Positions 15,552 to 25,177 are shown, numbered from the stretch's first letter. The stretch is 64,000 nucleotides of DNA from Nitrospira sp. UBA6493 (GCA_002435325.1 DJMJ01000032.1:1-64000); one strand, 5' to 3'. Numbers and translations: made by a program. The notes: generated by a model from the letters alone, not told the origin.

Positions 15552-15605
15552 TTTCATTTCCTTCACATTAGCGAAGGAGTCCCACCGACCCCCTCAGCCT
15601 CCCCC

Positions 15606-16040
15606 TCACTGCCACCCTGTCACCTCATATCCCTTCTCGTGTAAACAGCGATTGACGAAATTTGTATAGGCCTCCGGCGGATGAGACGGGCCAAAGGCGG
15701 CGTGGAAAAGTCCCGCAAACAAGCCCCAGACGGCGCCACTCGCGGCCCCGATCGCGGAGCCACGCCCGGCGGCGCCTGAGATGGCACCGCCAACCGCCCC
15801 GGCCGCCGCGCCGATCCCCGCGCCTGCCGCCGTGCTGCCAGCCACACGGCCGGCTTTGCCGCTGCCCTCTTCCGCGCCGGCAGACTCGGCTAATTGCTTG
15901 CAGGATTCAATGTCCTGTTCCGCGACTTCTTTTCCCACCGATTGCCAGTGAGAATTGGGATACAAGATAGGCTTTGCACTCGAACAAGCTGAAGTCAACA
16001 GGAATAGCATTACGAACACGACCGGTTCCCATCGTGTCAT
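15606..16040 (-). CDS. Glycine-zipper lipoprotein, paralogue of the preceding gene
   Basis: A 144-residue predicted lipoprotein: signal peptide ending LLTSAC (Cys21), a zipper of Gly/Ala (about 62-110) and the C-terminal signature CLHEKGYEVTGW shared with the 15096 gene. The start at 16040 overlaps the stop of the DUF167 gene by 4 bp (ATGA), implying translational coupling; longer in-frame starts would run through that gene. A row of alanine and glycine codons gives the region low complexity. Confidence 0.75.
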   Translation of the reverse strand: MTRWEPVVFVMLFLLTSACSSAKPILYPNSHWQSVGKEVAEQDIESCKQLAESAGAEEGSGKAGRVAGSTAAGAGIGAAAGAVGGAISGAAGRGSAIGAASGAVWGLFAGLFHAAFGPSHPPEAYTNFVNRCLHEKGYEVTGWQ

Positions 16041-16357
16041 GAAGCCACCGGTCCTTTCCCTGTTGCCAAGCCCAATCGCGCCAGCACCTCCGCGGCTGCC
16101 AGCGTTTTGCACAAGACCCGTTTGTGCCGCCCCCCAGCGCCAGAATGAATCGCGAGCGTTGAGGGAGGCACCGCAAGACGCTCTGCAAGAAACGCGAGCA
16201 AGGCCTCGTTCGCCCGCCCATCGACTGAAGGCGCTGCCACGCGAATCTTGAGCGCGTCCCCGTGCAGACCGACGCACTCGGACTTGGAGGCTTTCGGCTG
16301 CACCTGAATCGTGAGGATCGCGCCGCCCTTGGTGTCCTGCACGATCTGATGCGTCAT
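16037..16357 (-). CDS. DUF167 / UPF0235 (YggU-like) protein
   Basis: A 106-residue member of the DUF167 family, small proteins of unknown function. The typical pattern is visible: LTIQVQPKASKSECVG at the N-terminus, then LKIRVAAPSVDGRANEALLAFLAERL (given here in outline, residues 36-61) and a basic C-terminal strand with HKRVLC. It overlaps the following lipoprotein gene by 4 bp. It lies 27 bp after the MoxR ATPase gene's end on the other side and could be co-transcribed from upstream. Confidence 0.85.
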   Translation of the reverse strand: MTHQIVQDTKGGAILTIQVQPKASKSECVGLHGDALKIRVAAPSVDGRANEALLAFLAERLAVPPSTLAIHSGAGGRHKRVLCKTLAAAEVLARLGLATGKGPVAS

Positions 16358-16384
16358 GCGTGAAAGGAGTCGTGACGGGGTGAA

Positions 16385-17203
16385 CTAGAAAATGGCTTTG
16401 ACGAGTTCCTGAATACTGCGCTGCATATCGTGATCATCGGTGATAGGACGGGCGATGGCCACATCGCAGGCCTGATCGGGCGCGACCCCTTGCTTGATCA
16501 AAGTTCCGGCATAAATCAGCAGCCGGGTGCTCACGCCTTCTTCCAGCCCATGATTTTTGAGGTTGCGGACTTTGCCGCCCAGCTTGACGAGCTTCTCGGC
16601 CAGGTCCAGGCTCACGCCCGCCTCCCGCTCCACCACGGTGGTTTCGACGGCGGCAGACGGATAGTCGAACTCTATCGCCATGAACCGTTGCTTGGTGCTT
16701 TGTTTCAAGTCTTTGAGCACGCTTTGGTAGCCGGGGTTATAAGAAATGACGAGCATGAAATCGTCAGCCGCCTCGACGATCTGGCCCTTCTTTTCGATCG
16801 GCAGCACCCGGCGGTCGTCGCTCAGCGGATGGATGATCACCGTCGTATCTTTCCGCGCCTCGACGACTTCGTCGAGATAGACAATGGCCCCGTGCTTGAC
16901 GCCAAGCGTCAGCGGGCCATCCACCCATACAGTCTCCTGTCCCTTGAGCAGATACCGTCCGACCAGATCGGACGCCGTCAGATCTTCATGGCACGCGACC
17001 GTAATGAGCGGCCGGCCCAACGCGTAGGCCATATGCTGGACAAACCGGGTCTTGCCGCATCCGGTCGGTCCCTTCAGCATCACCGGCATCTTGTTGTTCG
17101 CGGCAATCGTAAACAGACCGACTTCGCCCCGCACCTCGGCATAAAACGGCTCTCGGTCGATGCGGAACGACTGGATATCGAGCTCTCGTCCTACCTGACT
17201 CAT
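16385..17203 (-). CDS. MoxR-type AAA+ ATPase, CbbQ/NorQ family
   Basis: A 272-residue AAA+ protein of the CbbQ/NirQ/NorQ group. Walker A is GPTGCGKT (45-52), Walker B IVYLDEV (107-113), and the C-terminal CbbQ region is present (VSTRLLIYAGTLIKQG). These ATPases pair with NorD/CbbO VWA proteins to activate enzymes such as nitric oxide reductase or Rubisco; the VWA partner is probably the gene at 10913, 2.4 kb downstream. No nor or cbb structural gene is in the window. The start at 17203 has AAGGA 6 nt upstream; the longer frame to 17278 lacks such a site. Confidence 0.88.
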   Translation of the reverse strand: MSQVGRELDIQSFRIDREPFYAEVRGEVGLFTIAANNKMPVMLKGPTGCGKTRFVQHMAYALGRPLITVACHEDLTASDLVGRYLLKGQETVWVDGPLTLGVKHGAIVYLDEVVEARKDTTVIIHPLSDDRRVLPIEKKGQIVEAADDFMLVISYNPGYQSVLKDLKQSTKQRFMAIEFDYPSAAVETTVVEREAGVSLDLAEKLVKLGGKVRNLKNHGLEEGVSTRLLIYAGTLIKQGVAPDQACDVAIARPITDDHDMQRSIQELVKAIF

Positions 17204-17284
17204 GTGATCCTTCTCTTCTGCATGGAGGAAATAGGAGGAACGATAAACGGAACGACAGGGGAAGATCAAGCGATTCAACGCAGA

Positions 17285-20200
17285 TTAGGAGGACCGTACC
17301 GCTTTCGCTCCATCCAGCACCTCACGAACCTTCTCGGCTAACGCGGTGGGCGTGAAAGGTTTTTGCAAAAAGGACGTATCCTGCTTGATGCCGCCCTGGG
17401 AGAACACTGGATGATCGGGATAGCCGGACATATAGAGCACCTTCATATCGGGACGCACTAGCAGCAGCTTCTCGGCCACTTCGGGGCCGCTCATCTGCGG
17501 CATCACGACGTCCGTCAGGAGCAAATGAATGGTCCCGAGATACTTCGTACCGGCCAACAACGCCTCAATCCCGTGGCGCGCTTCCAGCACCGTATACCCC
17601 TGCAACCGCAACGTTTCATGCACCAACCCTCTGACCGCCGGCTCGTCTTCCACCAGGAGGATTGTTTCCCGGCCCTGCACATTCTCTTTGTTGGGAGCCT
17701 CGGGAGCTCCATTTTCCACCAAACCATCCACACGCGGAAAATATATTTTAAAGGTGGTACCACTCCCCACCTTGGTCTCCACCCCGATCACGCCGCCGCT
17801 CTGTTTCACAATCCCGTAGACTGTGGACAACCCCAATCCTGTGCCTTTGCCTTTGTCCTTCGTTGTAAAGAAGGGCTCGAAAATGTGCGACTGCGTTTCC
17901 TCATCCATGCCATGGCCCGTATCTTTCACGGCCAGCAACACATAGTTCCCCTTCTCCAAGACGAGCATGTCACGGAATGTTTTTTTTCTGATCGAAACAT
18001 TGCGCGTCTCCACCGTCAACCGCCCTCCGGTCGGCATGGCATCGCGGGCATTGACCGCCAGATTCATGATAATCTGCTCAATCTGCCCGGGATCAGCCTT
18101 GATCGCGCCCAGATCCGGATCGAGCTCAGAACAAAGCTCGACAATGTCCTCTCCCAAGAGGCGCCGTAGCATGCCATCCATGTTCGCGACCAGCGCATTC
18201 AGATCCACGATTTTCGTCGCGACAAATTGGCGGCGGCTGAAGGCCAAGAGCTGCCCCGTCAAGCTGGCGGCGCGATCCGCCGCCTTCTTCACTTCTTCAA
18301 GTTCTCGCTTTGACGGATCTCCTGCCGACAAGCGGCTGAGCACCAGCTCGCTGTACCCGCGAATCACTGTGAGCAGATTATTGAAATCATGGGCCACGCC
18401 ACCGGCCAGCCGTCCGACCGCCTCCATTTTCTGGGACTGCCGGAGCTGCGCCTCCGTCTGATGCAGCGCCTTCACGGCCTTGGTCCGCTCGCCGAACTGT
18501 CCTAGCTTCAAACCGATGTCCGTCGCCATCTTGAGCAGTTCTTCATCCGGCTCACGGACATACCGGCTGAAGAATTCGATCACGCCTTCCACTTCCTCAC
18601 CGACCTTGACCGGCAACCCAAACCCTCCGTGCAACCCCACTTGCGCCGCGAGGCTCGACCGCACAAAACGGGGATCGACCGTCACATCCACCACCCAGTA
18701 GGGTTCTCCGCTAGCCCACACCCGTCCCGGCAGCCCCTCTCCGGAATGAAACGACTGCTGCCAGTCCGCCGACACAAACTCGTCGCCCTTGAACGTCGGC
18801 GCCTGCCATTGGTTCAAGCACCGCAACACACTGGTTTGTTTGTCGAACCGCCAAAATACGCCATAATCCCACTCCAGACTCTCGCCGACCGCCTGAATCA
18901 CCCGCGGTGCCGCCTCTTCCAACGTCACCGATTCGGACAGCACCCGTGTCACCGCGTATTGCGACGCCAGCCGCCGTTCGGCTTTCCGCCGATCGGTGAT
19001 GTCTCGAATGAACGCGCTGAAAATATAGGCGTCGCCGATGCGGGCGGGAGACACCGACAATTCGACCGGAAACTCCCGGCCCTCGCGATGCCGCGCCGTG
19101 ACTTCAATCCGGCGATTGAGAATGGGGCCCTTCCCGGTCTTAAGGAACTCACGCAATCCCAGCTGCTGCGCATCACGGTCTCGCTCCGGAATCACCGTCT
19201 CCGCCAACAGCTGGCCCAACACTTCTTCCCGAGACCATCCGAAGATGGCAGTCGCCTGGGCATTCCAATCGGTGATGACCCCGGCCGCATCGATAGTAAT
19301 GACGCCGTCCAGCGCCGTATCGACGATAGCGCGATTCCGCTCCTGGCTTTGCAGCAGCGCCGCCTCTGCGGCGCGCGCCCAGGCGCTTTCCTGTTGCGCC
19401 TGCCGATATTCCGCCCGCAGCCGCCCGGTGGACCACAAAAGCAGCCCCAGCAGCGGAATCCAAATCACCAACGCCCCACCGCCCACTTTCCAGAAGATCA
19501 CCGACCGGATTGGCGAGAGGACGGCATCGCGGTCCATGCGAACCAAGACCGTCCAGCCCAATCCTGGAAAATCTCCATACCCTTTCGTCATGGCATAGCC
19601 TGTCACGACCGGCACATGCCGCCGCCGATGCTCTTCCTCCACATACCCCGGATCGCCCTGCAGACCGAGTTGCGCCGAGGGAAGGCCCATTTCCAAAAGA
19701 TTCAGCGGCGAGTTGAAATGCTGGGAGGAATCGACGAACGCCACCCCCTTCTTGTCCAACATTTGATATTCAATCGCGCCCACAAACGCTTCATGCAACT
19801 GGAGCGACCGAATAGTCCTGGTCGTCACGGCTTCCAACACCGTCACCGACACCCGTGCGGTGACCACCCCAAGAAACGTGTCCTCGGCATCGAGAATCGG
19901 AGCAGTAAACGACACCGTGGCGCCTCCTGATTCACCTTCGTGACTCATCACCTCGCCCACGACTACATCCCGTTGTCCATGTGCCGTATTGAACCACTCA
20001 CTCTGACTATAGTCTTGGCCGACCATCTCCGATTCGGTGGCGGCAACCACCACACCCTGTTGATTTGTCACTGCCAACGACACATACATCGGAGCGTAGG
20101 CGGTCTTCACCCAATTCAGATAGCTGGCCAGATAGCTCCGATCCGACGACCGGAGCGCAAAGGCCCGCGCCATCATCCGCGCATCGCCAAAACGCTCGAA

Positions 20201-20392
20201 AAGCAACCGGTCAAGCTTGTCGGTTACTTCGGCGGCGGCCAATGTGAGCTGATGACCGGACGCTCCCAAAAACCGGTGCTCCATATATTGCAGCAGAATC
20301 ACACCGATTCCCACGGTGAACGTGGTCATGAAAATGATCAGGAAGGGAAGCCATCCGTATCCGCGGGAGCGATTGAGGTCTGACGTCATCAT
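17285..20392 (-). CDS. Hybrid sensor histidine kinase (dCache, PAS, GAF, HisKA, REC)
   Basis: A 1035-residue membrane kinase. A first helix (about 15-37) and a second (about 300-322) bracket an extracytoplasmic dCache-like sensor. Then follow a PAS domain (about 355-470, DGVITIDAAGVITDWN), a GAF domain (about 490-640), the H-box GGVAHDFNNLLTVIRGYSE, an HATPase domain with N, G1 and G2 boxes (NLAVNARDAM, DTGHGM, GKGTGLGLS) and a C-terminal receiver with VEDEP, the acceptor Asp in LLLTDVVMPQMSG and the Lys of LQKPF. Such kinases pass phosphate to a separate partner; none adjoins. The signal is unknown. Two ATG codons start it; either is possible. Confidence 0.9.
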   Translation of the reverse strand: MMTSDLNRSRGYGWLPFLIIFMTTFTVGIGVILLQYMEHRFLGASGHQLTLAAAEVTDKLDRLLFERFGDARMMARAFALRSSDRSYLASYLNWVKTAYAPMYVSLAVTNQQGVVVAATESEMVGQDYSQSEWFNTAHGQRDVVVGEVMSHEGESGGATVSFTAPILDAEDTFLGVVTARVSVTVLEAVTTRTIRSLQLHEAFVGAIEYQMLDKKGVAFVDSSQHFNSPLNLLEMGLPSAQLGLQGDPGYVEEEHRRRHVPVVTGYAMTKGYGDFPGLGWTVLVRMDRDAVLSPIRSVIFWKVGGGALVIWIPLLGLLLWSTGRLRAEYRQAQQESAWARAAEAALLQSQERNRAIVDTALDGVITIDAAGVITDWNAQATAIFGWSREEVLGQLLAETVIPERDRDAQQLGLREFLKTGKGPILNRRIEVTARHREGREFPVELSVSPARIGDAYIFSAFIRDITDRRKAERRLASQYAVTRVLSESVTLEEAAPRVIQAVGESLEWDYGVFWRFDKQTSVLRCLNQWQAPTFKGDEFVSADWQQSFHSGEGLPGRVWASGEPYWVVDVTVDPRFVRSSLAAQVGLHGGFGLPVKVGEEVEGVIEFFSRYVREPDEELLKMATDIGLKLGQFGERTKAVKALHQTEAQLRQSQKMEAVGRLAGGVAHDFNNLLTVIRGYSELVLSRLSAGDPSKRELEEVKKAADRAASLTGQLLAFSRRQFVATKIVDLNALVANMDGMLRRLLGEDIVELCSELDPDLGAIKADPGQIEQIIMNLAVNARDAMPTGGRLTVETRNVSIRKKTFRDMLVLEKGNYVLLAVKDTGHGMDEETQSHIFEPFFTTKDKGKGTGLGLSTVYGIVKQSGGVIGVETKVGSGTTFKIYFPRVDGLVENGAPEAPNKENVQGRETILLVEDEPAVRGLVHETLRLQGYTVLEARHGIEALLAGTKYLGTIHLLLTDVVMPQMSGPEVAEKLLLVRPDMKVLYMSGYPDHPVFSQGGIKQDTSFLQKPFTPTALAEKVREVLDGAKAVRSS

Positions 20393-20405
20393 AAGAATGA
20401 TTCAG

Positions 20406-21902
20406 TTAGTCCGCCGAGGCGATCCAACTCTTCACCATGGTCGTTGGATGATAGGCCTGCTTAGCCTTCTGCAGACCGGGCAATCCGGCATCATCCATCG
20501 CATTGATCCACTCCGCGCCGTTCCGCAATGCGGTCCGGCAGGTCTGCCGAAACAGCGCCTGCGCAAGCCCCGGCATCGACCGGTCCGCCACCTCGAACAG
20601 CACGGCATACGTCGTGGGCGTCAGCCAATACCCGAATGTGTAGGCTGCAATCTGATCGCGAACCATCGCGATAGTGCCCAACAATCCGAGCCGCTCGCCC
20701 CATGACCAAGCGATCTCGTGCGCGGCCTCGGCATCTTCCAGAAGCCACTGCCCCATCTGATCGAGACGGGCTGCTTGTTTTTGCCCCGCCCACCGCCGGT
20801 ACAACGATCGGCAGCCTTGATGATGATCCGGGGAACGGTACGATTCGAACGTGACCGGCTGCTCACGCTCCACGCGATTGCAGAGCGCCCGTTGGGACTT
20901 GTAACGATCTCCGGCCAGATTCGCCAAGGCCTCCGCGCGATACAGATAATCGGGGTTCTTGTTCGAAAAGTGGTAGGTGCGAGCGTCAAGCCCGTTCTTT
21001 TGGCTGTCCGTCAGATTCTCGATCCGGCTCACCGGTGATGCGCCGTTCCACTGCCGCATCAATGCAAAGCCCTCGCGCACGGCCTCTACAAATACTCCGG
21101 CCCCGAAAGGAGGCACCGGCATAAACCACCCATCAGGAGACTGCGCGAACAGAAAGTAGACGCCGTTCTGTTCCATCCACCGATGAGGAAGCGTCGTGGT
21201 CCATACATAATGATAGGGAAAGGCGAAGGCTGCCAGGGGCTCACGCACTGGAGAACCGGATGCCCGTAGCGCAGCCGCCATCATAGGGGCATCGGCGAGA
21301 CGCAGCGGCTGAAGCCGCCGGTCCGGTTGATGCGCCCACACTCGCCGCGTTACCTCCGGCAACGGGGCCAGCACCACCACATCGTCCTGATACCGGCCGA
21401 TCAGGCGGGGATGCGCCTCAAGCACGCGAAGCGCAGACTCCTCGCCCAGAAGTTGTTGCACCCGCTCCCGATGCACGCGAATCTCGCTCGACCTAGCCTC
21501 CCGCATAAACGGGCATTTCGTGTCCCAACCCAGGACGATCTGATCCCCGGCCTCGTTCCACATCAGCGCCAACGGATACAGCTGGCAATCCAGCGGCCGG
21601 CGTTGATAAATCCCGCACTGAGCGGACTCCGGATCGAAGGCCGGACAGTGATACCCATCGCCGGCAGGATCGTTCACCAGCGCAATCTGCGCTCCGGCAG
21701 GATCATCGAACAAGGCAGGGGAAAGGCCTAGGGAAACCGCCTCGCGTATCTCGTCACGGGTAAAATAGGGGCGGAGAAAACTGTCGGACTCAGGAAAACG
21801 GCAACAGACATCGCATTGCGCACAGACCTCACCGGGAACTATCTGCGGCAGATGCGGCAACAGCGTCACCTGGGAGTTGAACTCCGTCTGGACAGGCGTC
21901 AT
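20406..21902 (-). CDS. YkgJ-type cysteine cluster fused to a DUF2156-like domain
   Basis: A 498-residue fusion. Residues 20-115 have the cysteine pattern of the YkgJ family (CAQCDVCC at 27-34, then Cys86, Cys96 and Cys106 in CPAF...CGIY...CQLYPL), which is thought to bind a metal or Fe-S cluster. From about residue 200 the chain resembles the DUF2156/lysylphosphatidylglycerol-synthase C-terminal acyltransferase fold, with segments like SRIENLTDSQKNG, RSPDHHQGCRSLYRRW and AYTFGYWL. The function is not known. The start at 21902 has GGGAA upstream; a 20-codon longer form from 21962 is possible. It lies 13 bp after the kinase gene's start on the same strand and may precede it in an operon. Confidence 0.65.
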   Translation of the reverse strand: MTPVQTEFNSQVTLLPHLPQIVPGEVCAQCDVCCRFPESDSFLRPYFTRDEIREAVSLGLSPALFDDPAGAQIALVNDPAGDGYHCPAFDPESAQCGIYQRRPLDCQLYPLALMWNEAGDQIVLGWDTKCPFMREARSSEIRVHRERVQQLLGEESALRVLEAHPRLIGRYQDDVVVLAPLPEVTRRVWAHQPDRRLQPLRLADAPMMAAALRASGSPVREPLAAFAFPYHYVWTTTLPHRWMEQNGVYFLFAQSPDGWFMPVPPFGAGVFVEAVREGFALMRQWNGASPVSRIENLTDSQKNGLDARTYHFSNKNPDYLYRAEALANLAGDRYKSQRALCNRVEREQPVTFESYRSPDHHQGCRSLYRRWAGQKQAARLDQMGQWLLEDAEAAHEIAWSWGERLGLLGTIAMVRDQIAAYTFGYWLTPTTYAVLFEVADRSMPGLAQALFRQTCRTALRNGAEWINAMDDAGLPGLQKAKQAYHPTTMVKSWIASAD

Positions 21903-22122
21903 TAGGTTCCCATCATACGATGGGCCGCAGAATCGAGCAAGCTTCCTTTGCTTCGCATCCATCCCTTAAATGGCCGGGGCCACTTGGAGTCGGTGCACGT
22001 CAGCCGCGCATCCAGAGGGCGATTCGGCGAAACACTCCCCACTTGTCCGTCCCTCACCCCCGTGATAGCATCCGTCCATCGACGCTCATTCGTCCGAAGG
22101 TTTCCCCACAAGGATTCTGCCA

Positions 22123-23610
22123 TTGGCACAGACTGAGACCCATCCCGCATCCCCCTGTTCAGCCCTTGCTCCAACTGTCGCCCTCCACCGCTGCGAGGCT
22201 ATTCGCGCCCAGGTTATGTCCGCCGGCTTGTATGCGCCAACAACCGATGCCGCATCAGCGGCGCGGCCTGCCGGCCTTCAGGCCGCCACCACGTGGCGCG
22301 TCAGCCCCTGTCCATTATTCCTTTCGCCAGAACACCTGGCGTTTTTCACCAAATTAGGCCCCCAACTGTTGACGTTCTATCGCGCGCTCAACCGGCTCTA
22401 TCAGGACAGCGCGAAGGGTCTGCAACCGGCCTGGGCCGCGCGTTATCTTGACCAGGGCAAACCCGAATCCTTGATCGCCTACAGCCGGATGAAACGGTTC
22501 CGAGACGACCTTCCCGCCGTGATCAGGCCGGATGTGATTCCGACCCAGGACGGCATGGTCATCACCGAACTGGATTCGGTCCCGGGCGGGATCGGACTGA
22601 CCGCCTGCCTCTCGTCGATTTATAGCGGGCTCGACGAGACGCCCCTCTCGATCATCGGCGGGCGAGACGGCATGGTGCGAGGGTTCGCCGCCATGTTACG
22701 GGCGATGCAAAATGCACAAGCCGGCTGTATCGCGATCGTCGTCTCGGAAGAAGCCAAAGACTACCGGCCGGAGATGGCCTGGCTGGCAGCGCGGCTCCGC
22801 GAACTGCACATTGAAGCCTACTGTGTGGAGCCTCGCGACGTGCACTTCACAGAAGAAGGGCTGCGGCTCCGACTCGACACCCGTGATCTGCCGATTGCCG
22901 TTCTTTATCGCTTCTACGAGCTCTTCGATTTGTTGAATATCCCCAAAGCTGAATTGATTCAATATGCCGCCAAAAAGGACTGGGTATCCGTCACCCCGCC
23001 CTACAAGCCGGCCTTGGAGGAAAAGTCCTCGTTTGCCCTGCTGCACCATCCCGTTTTGCGGCCGTTCTGGGAAAAAGAGTTGGGAGCATCCACGTTCCTC
23101 GACTTGACCACGATCATGCCGCGCACCTGGCTGCTCGACCCGGCGCCCATCCCTCCGGCCGCGACGATTCCCGGCCTTCTGATGGGTGGCCGAGCGGTCA
23201 CCAATTGGCGAGACCTGGCGGCCGCCACGCAAAAAGAACGGCACTACGTCATCAAGCCCTCGGGCTTTTCCGAACTCGCCTGGGGCAGCCGGGGAGTCTC
23301 CGTGGGCCACGATCTTCCGCAAGCCGATTGGGCCGCCGCCATCGACCAGGCCCTATCCTCCTTTCCAACCACGCCCTATATCTTGCAAGAATTCCATAAG
23401 GGGCGTCTGTTCGAACTGGACTACTGGGATGCGACCTCCAATACCATGCAACGCATGAACGGGCGCGCCCGCCTTTCGCCGTATTATTTCGTCTCCGGCG
23501 GCAAGGCCGAACTCGCGGGCATCCTTGCAACAATCTGTTCGGCTGAAAAGAAAATCATCCACGGCATGAAAGACGCCATCATGGTCCCTTGCGCCGTACA
23601 GCCACAATAA
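22123..23610 (+). CDS. Putative ATP-grasp-like protein
   Basis: A 495-residue soluble protein that I do not firmly recognise. The C-terminal part has features of an ATP-grasp fold: YVIKPSGFSELAWGSRGVSVG (about 372-392) looks like the flexible ATP-binding loop and its lysine, and PYILQEFHKGR (about 420-430) like the adenine-binding strand. The middle contains TELDSVPGGIG, also seen in glutathionylspermidine-synthase-like enzymes. A TTG start at 22123 with AAGGA 8 nt upstream was chosen; the next ATG is 31 codons later. It is divergent from the DUF2156 fusion gene, with about 220 bp between them. Confidence 0.5.
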   Translation: MAQTETHPASPCSALAPTVALHRCEAIRAQVMSAGLYAPTTDAASAARPAGLQAATTWRVSPCPLFLSPEHLAFFTKLGPQLLTFYRALNRLYQDSAKGLQPAWAARYLDQGKPESLIAYSRMKRFRDDLPAVIRPDVIPTQDGMVITELDSVPGGIGLTACLSSIYSGLDETPLSIIGGRDGMVRGFAAMLRAMQNAQAGCIAIVVSEEAKDYRPEMAWLAARLRELHIEAYCVEPRDVHFTEEGLRLRLDTRDLPIAVLYRFYELFDLLNIPKAELIQYAAKKDWVSVTPPYKPALEEKSSFALLHHPVLRPFWEKELGASTFLDLTTIMPRTWLLDPAPIPPAATIPGLLMGGRAVTNWRDLAAATQKERHYVIKPSGFSELAWGSRGVSVGHDLPQADWAAAIDQALSSFPTTPYILQEFHKGRLFELDYWDATSNTMQRMNGRARLSPYYFVSGGKAELAGILATICSAEKKIIHGMKDAIMVPCAVQPQ

Positions 23611-23707
23611 ACCCGGCCGGCCAGCCTGAGGCAATCAGGAATATGTGCACGATCCCCCCATTCCCTCATTCCACTTTCAGGGATGTCCATGGTAGCCTAA
23701 GACCATC

Positions 23708-23953
23708 ATGGCTCTGACGCTGTACCACGTTGATTGGTGTCCGGACTGCGAAGTCGTCCGCGACAAACTCGCGCAACTGGGTGTCGCCTATGACGACGTG
23801 GTCGTGCCGGATGCGCGCCCGATGCGGAAACAGGTCTATGAAGTGTCCGGGCAATACTACGTACCAGTCCTGAAAGACGGAGCAACCGTGCTGACGGAAA
23901 CACGCGATATTCTGTCCCACCTCGATACACACTATGCCAAGATCTCTCCATAA
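23708..23953 (+). CDS. Glutaredoxin-like / GST N-terminal domain protein
   Basis: An 81-residue thioredoxin-fold protein. The active-site motif is WCPDC (Cys11, Cys14) after the first strand LTLYHVD; the cis-proline is in YYVPVLKDG. The motif CPDC differs from the CPYC of classical glutaredoxins. The small size and the closing LSHLD helix fit a stand-alone GST_N/glutaredoxin domain. The gene opens a rightward run with the radical SAM gene 59 bp downstream. Confidence 0.8.
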   Translation: MALTLYHVDWCPDCEVVRDKLAQLGVAYDDVVVPDARPMRKQVYEVSGQYYVPVLKDGATVLTETRDILSHLDTHYAKISP

Positions 23954-24012
23954 GAAAGAAGCGCCCACGCTCCCGCACAATCGGCGTCAGGAGCCACCCA
24001 GCCCTGCCGTAA

Positions 24013-25170
24013 ATGGGTTCATCTCTTGAAAAGGAGGCCGTGAGACCCGTGGAAGAATGGAGACGCATCCTCGCTGAGAGCATCGTCAAGCCGAAAGACC
24101 TGGCCGAGCGCTTTGGCGTGGACGAGAAAGAAATAGAAGCGATCGTCGGGCCCTACCCGATGCGGATTACCCCGACCGTGCTCGGCACAATCAAAGCCAA
24201 GGGCGACGCGATCTGGAAACAAGTCGTTCCGGAAATGGCGGAACTGGCGGACATCGAGGCCGAGGACGACCCCCTCGAAGAAGATCTCATGAGCCCGGTG
24301 CCCCATCTAGTGCACCGCTATCCGGATCGTGCGCTCTTGATGGTCACCAACCAATGCCCCATCTACTGCCGCTTCTGCACCAGAAAACGGCTCGTGGGGA
24401 AACCGGGATTTCTTAAGAAGGGCGAGTTGGACCGGGCCATTACCTATCTACGCGAACACCAGGAAGTGCGGGACGTGATCCTGTCAGGCGGCGATCCGTT
24501 ATTGCTCCCCGACTACCTGCTCGAACGGGTGCTCAAGGCGCTCCGGACGATTCCCCACTTGGAACTTATTCGCATCGGCTCGCGCGTACCCGGCACCCTG
24601 CCGCAACGAATCACCCCGAAGCTCTGTGAGATGGTCAAAAAATACCATCCCATATACATGAACCTGCACTTCAACCACCCGGACGAACTGACGCCCGAAG
24701 TCAAAACCGCCTGTGGCATGCTGGCGGACGCAGGCATTCCGCTCGGCGCGCAAACCGTGCTCTTAAAGGGCGTGAACGATGATCCCGAGATCATGAAACG
24801 CCTCGTCCACCAGCTGTTGCTCGCGCGAGTAAAGCCCTACTACCTCTATCAAGCGGACCTGACCAAGGGCACCAACCATTTCCGCACGACGGTCGAAACC
24901 GGCCTGAATATCATCAAGGCCCTTCAAGGCCATACCAGCGGCATGGCGGTACCGCACTTTGTGATCGATGCCCCCGGCGGAGGCGGAAAAATCCCCCTCC
25001 TCCCCGACGACTACCTTGTCCATCTCGATGAAAACGGGGCCATGCTCAGAAATTACGAACACAAAACGTTCCACTATCCCCAACCCAAACAGAGTCAGGG
25101 CCGCGAATTGCCGATGGTCGGCGCGCACCCGGGCTGGGGTTCGTGCGCGAACGGTCATGAGGAGGCGTGA
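24013..25170 (+). CDS. KamA-family radical SAM, PLP-dependent aminomutase
   Basis: A 385-residue protein of the lysine 2,3-aminomutase/EpmB family. The radical SAM cluster motif is CPIYCRFC (about 115-122), and the PLP lysine is in DAPGGGGKIPLLP (about 317-329). These enzymes move an amino group from alpha to beta on lysine; bacterial members work in lysine fermentation, make beta-lysine as an osmolyte, or modify elongation factor P. No efp or epmA is present here. Start choice is open: the ATG at 24013 has no ribosome site, while AAGGAGG lies inside the frame at 24031-24037 in front of GTG codons at 24040 and 24049. Confidence 0.88.
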   Translation: MGSSLEKEAVRPVEEWRRILAESIVKPKDLAERFGVDEKEIEAIVGPYPMRITPTVLGTIKAKGDAIWKQVVPEMAELADIEAEDDPLEEDLMSPVPHLVHRYPDRALLMVTNQCPIYCRFCTRKRLVGKPGFLKKGELDRAITYLREHQEVRDVILSGGDPLLLPDYLLERVLKALRTIPHLELIRIGSRVPGTLPQRITPKLCEMVKKYHPIYMNLHFNHPDELTPEVKTACGMLADAGIPLGAQTVLLKGVNDDPEIMKRLVHQLLLARVKPYYLYQADLTKGTNHFRTTVETGLNIIKALQGHTSGMAVPHFVIDAPGGGGKIPLLPDDYLVHLDENGAMLRNYEHKTFHYPQPKQSQGRELPMVGAHPGWGSCANGHEEA

Positions 25171-25177
25171 ACAGCAG

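Noticed and set aside
16385..17203. Rubisco activase (CbbQ) for the MoxR ATPase
   Set aside because: No Rubisco gene is in the window and the CbbQ and NorQ groups cannot be separated by eye, so only the family name is given.
18629..19930. 433-codon open frame opposite the hybrid kinase
   Set aside because: It mirrors the kinase reading frame in GC-rich DNA, has a skewed His/Arg/Pro composition and no ribosome site or recognisable domain.
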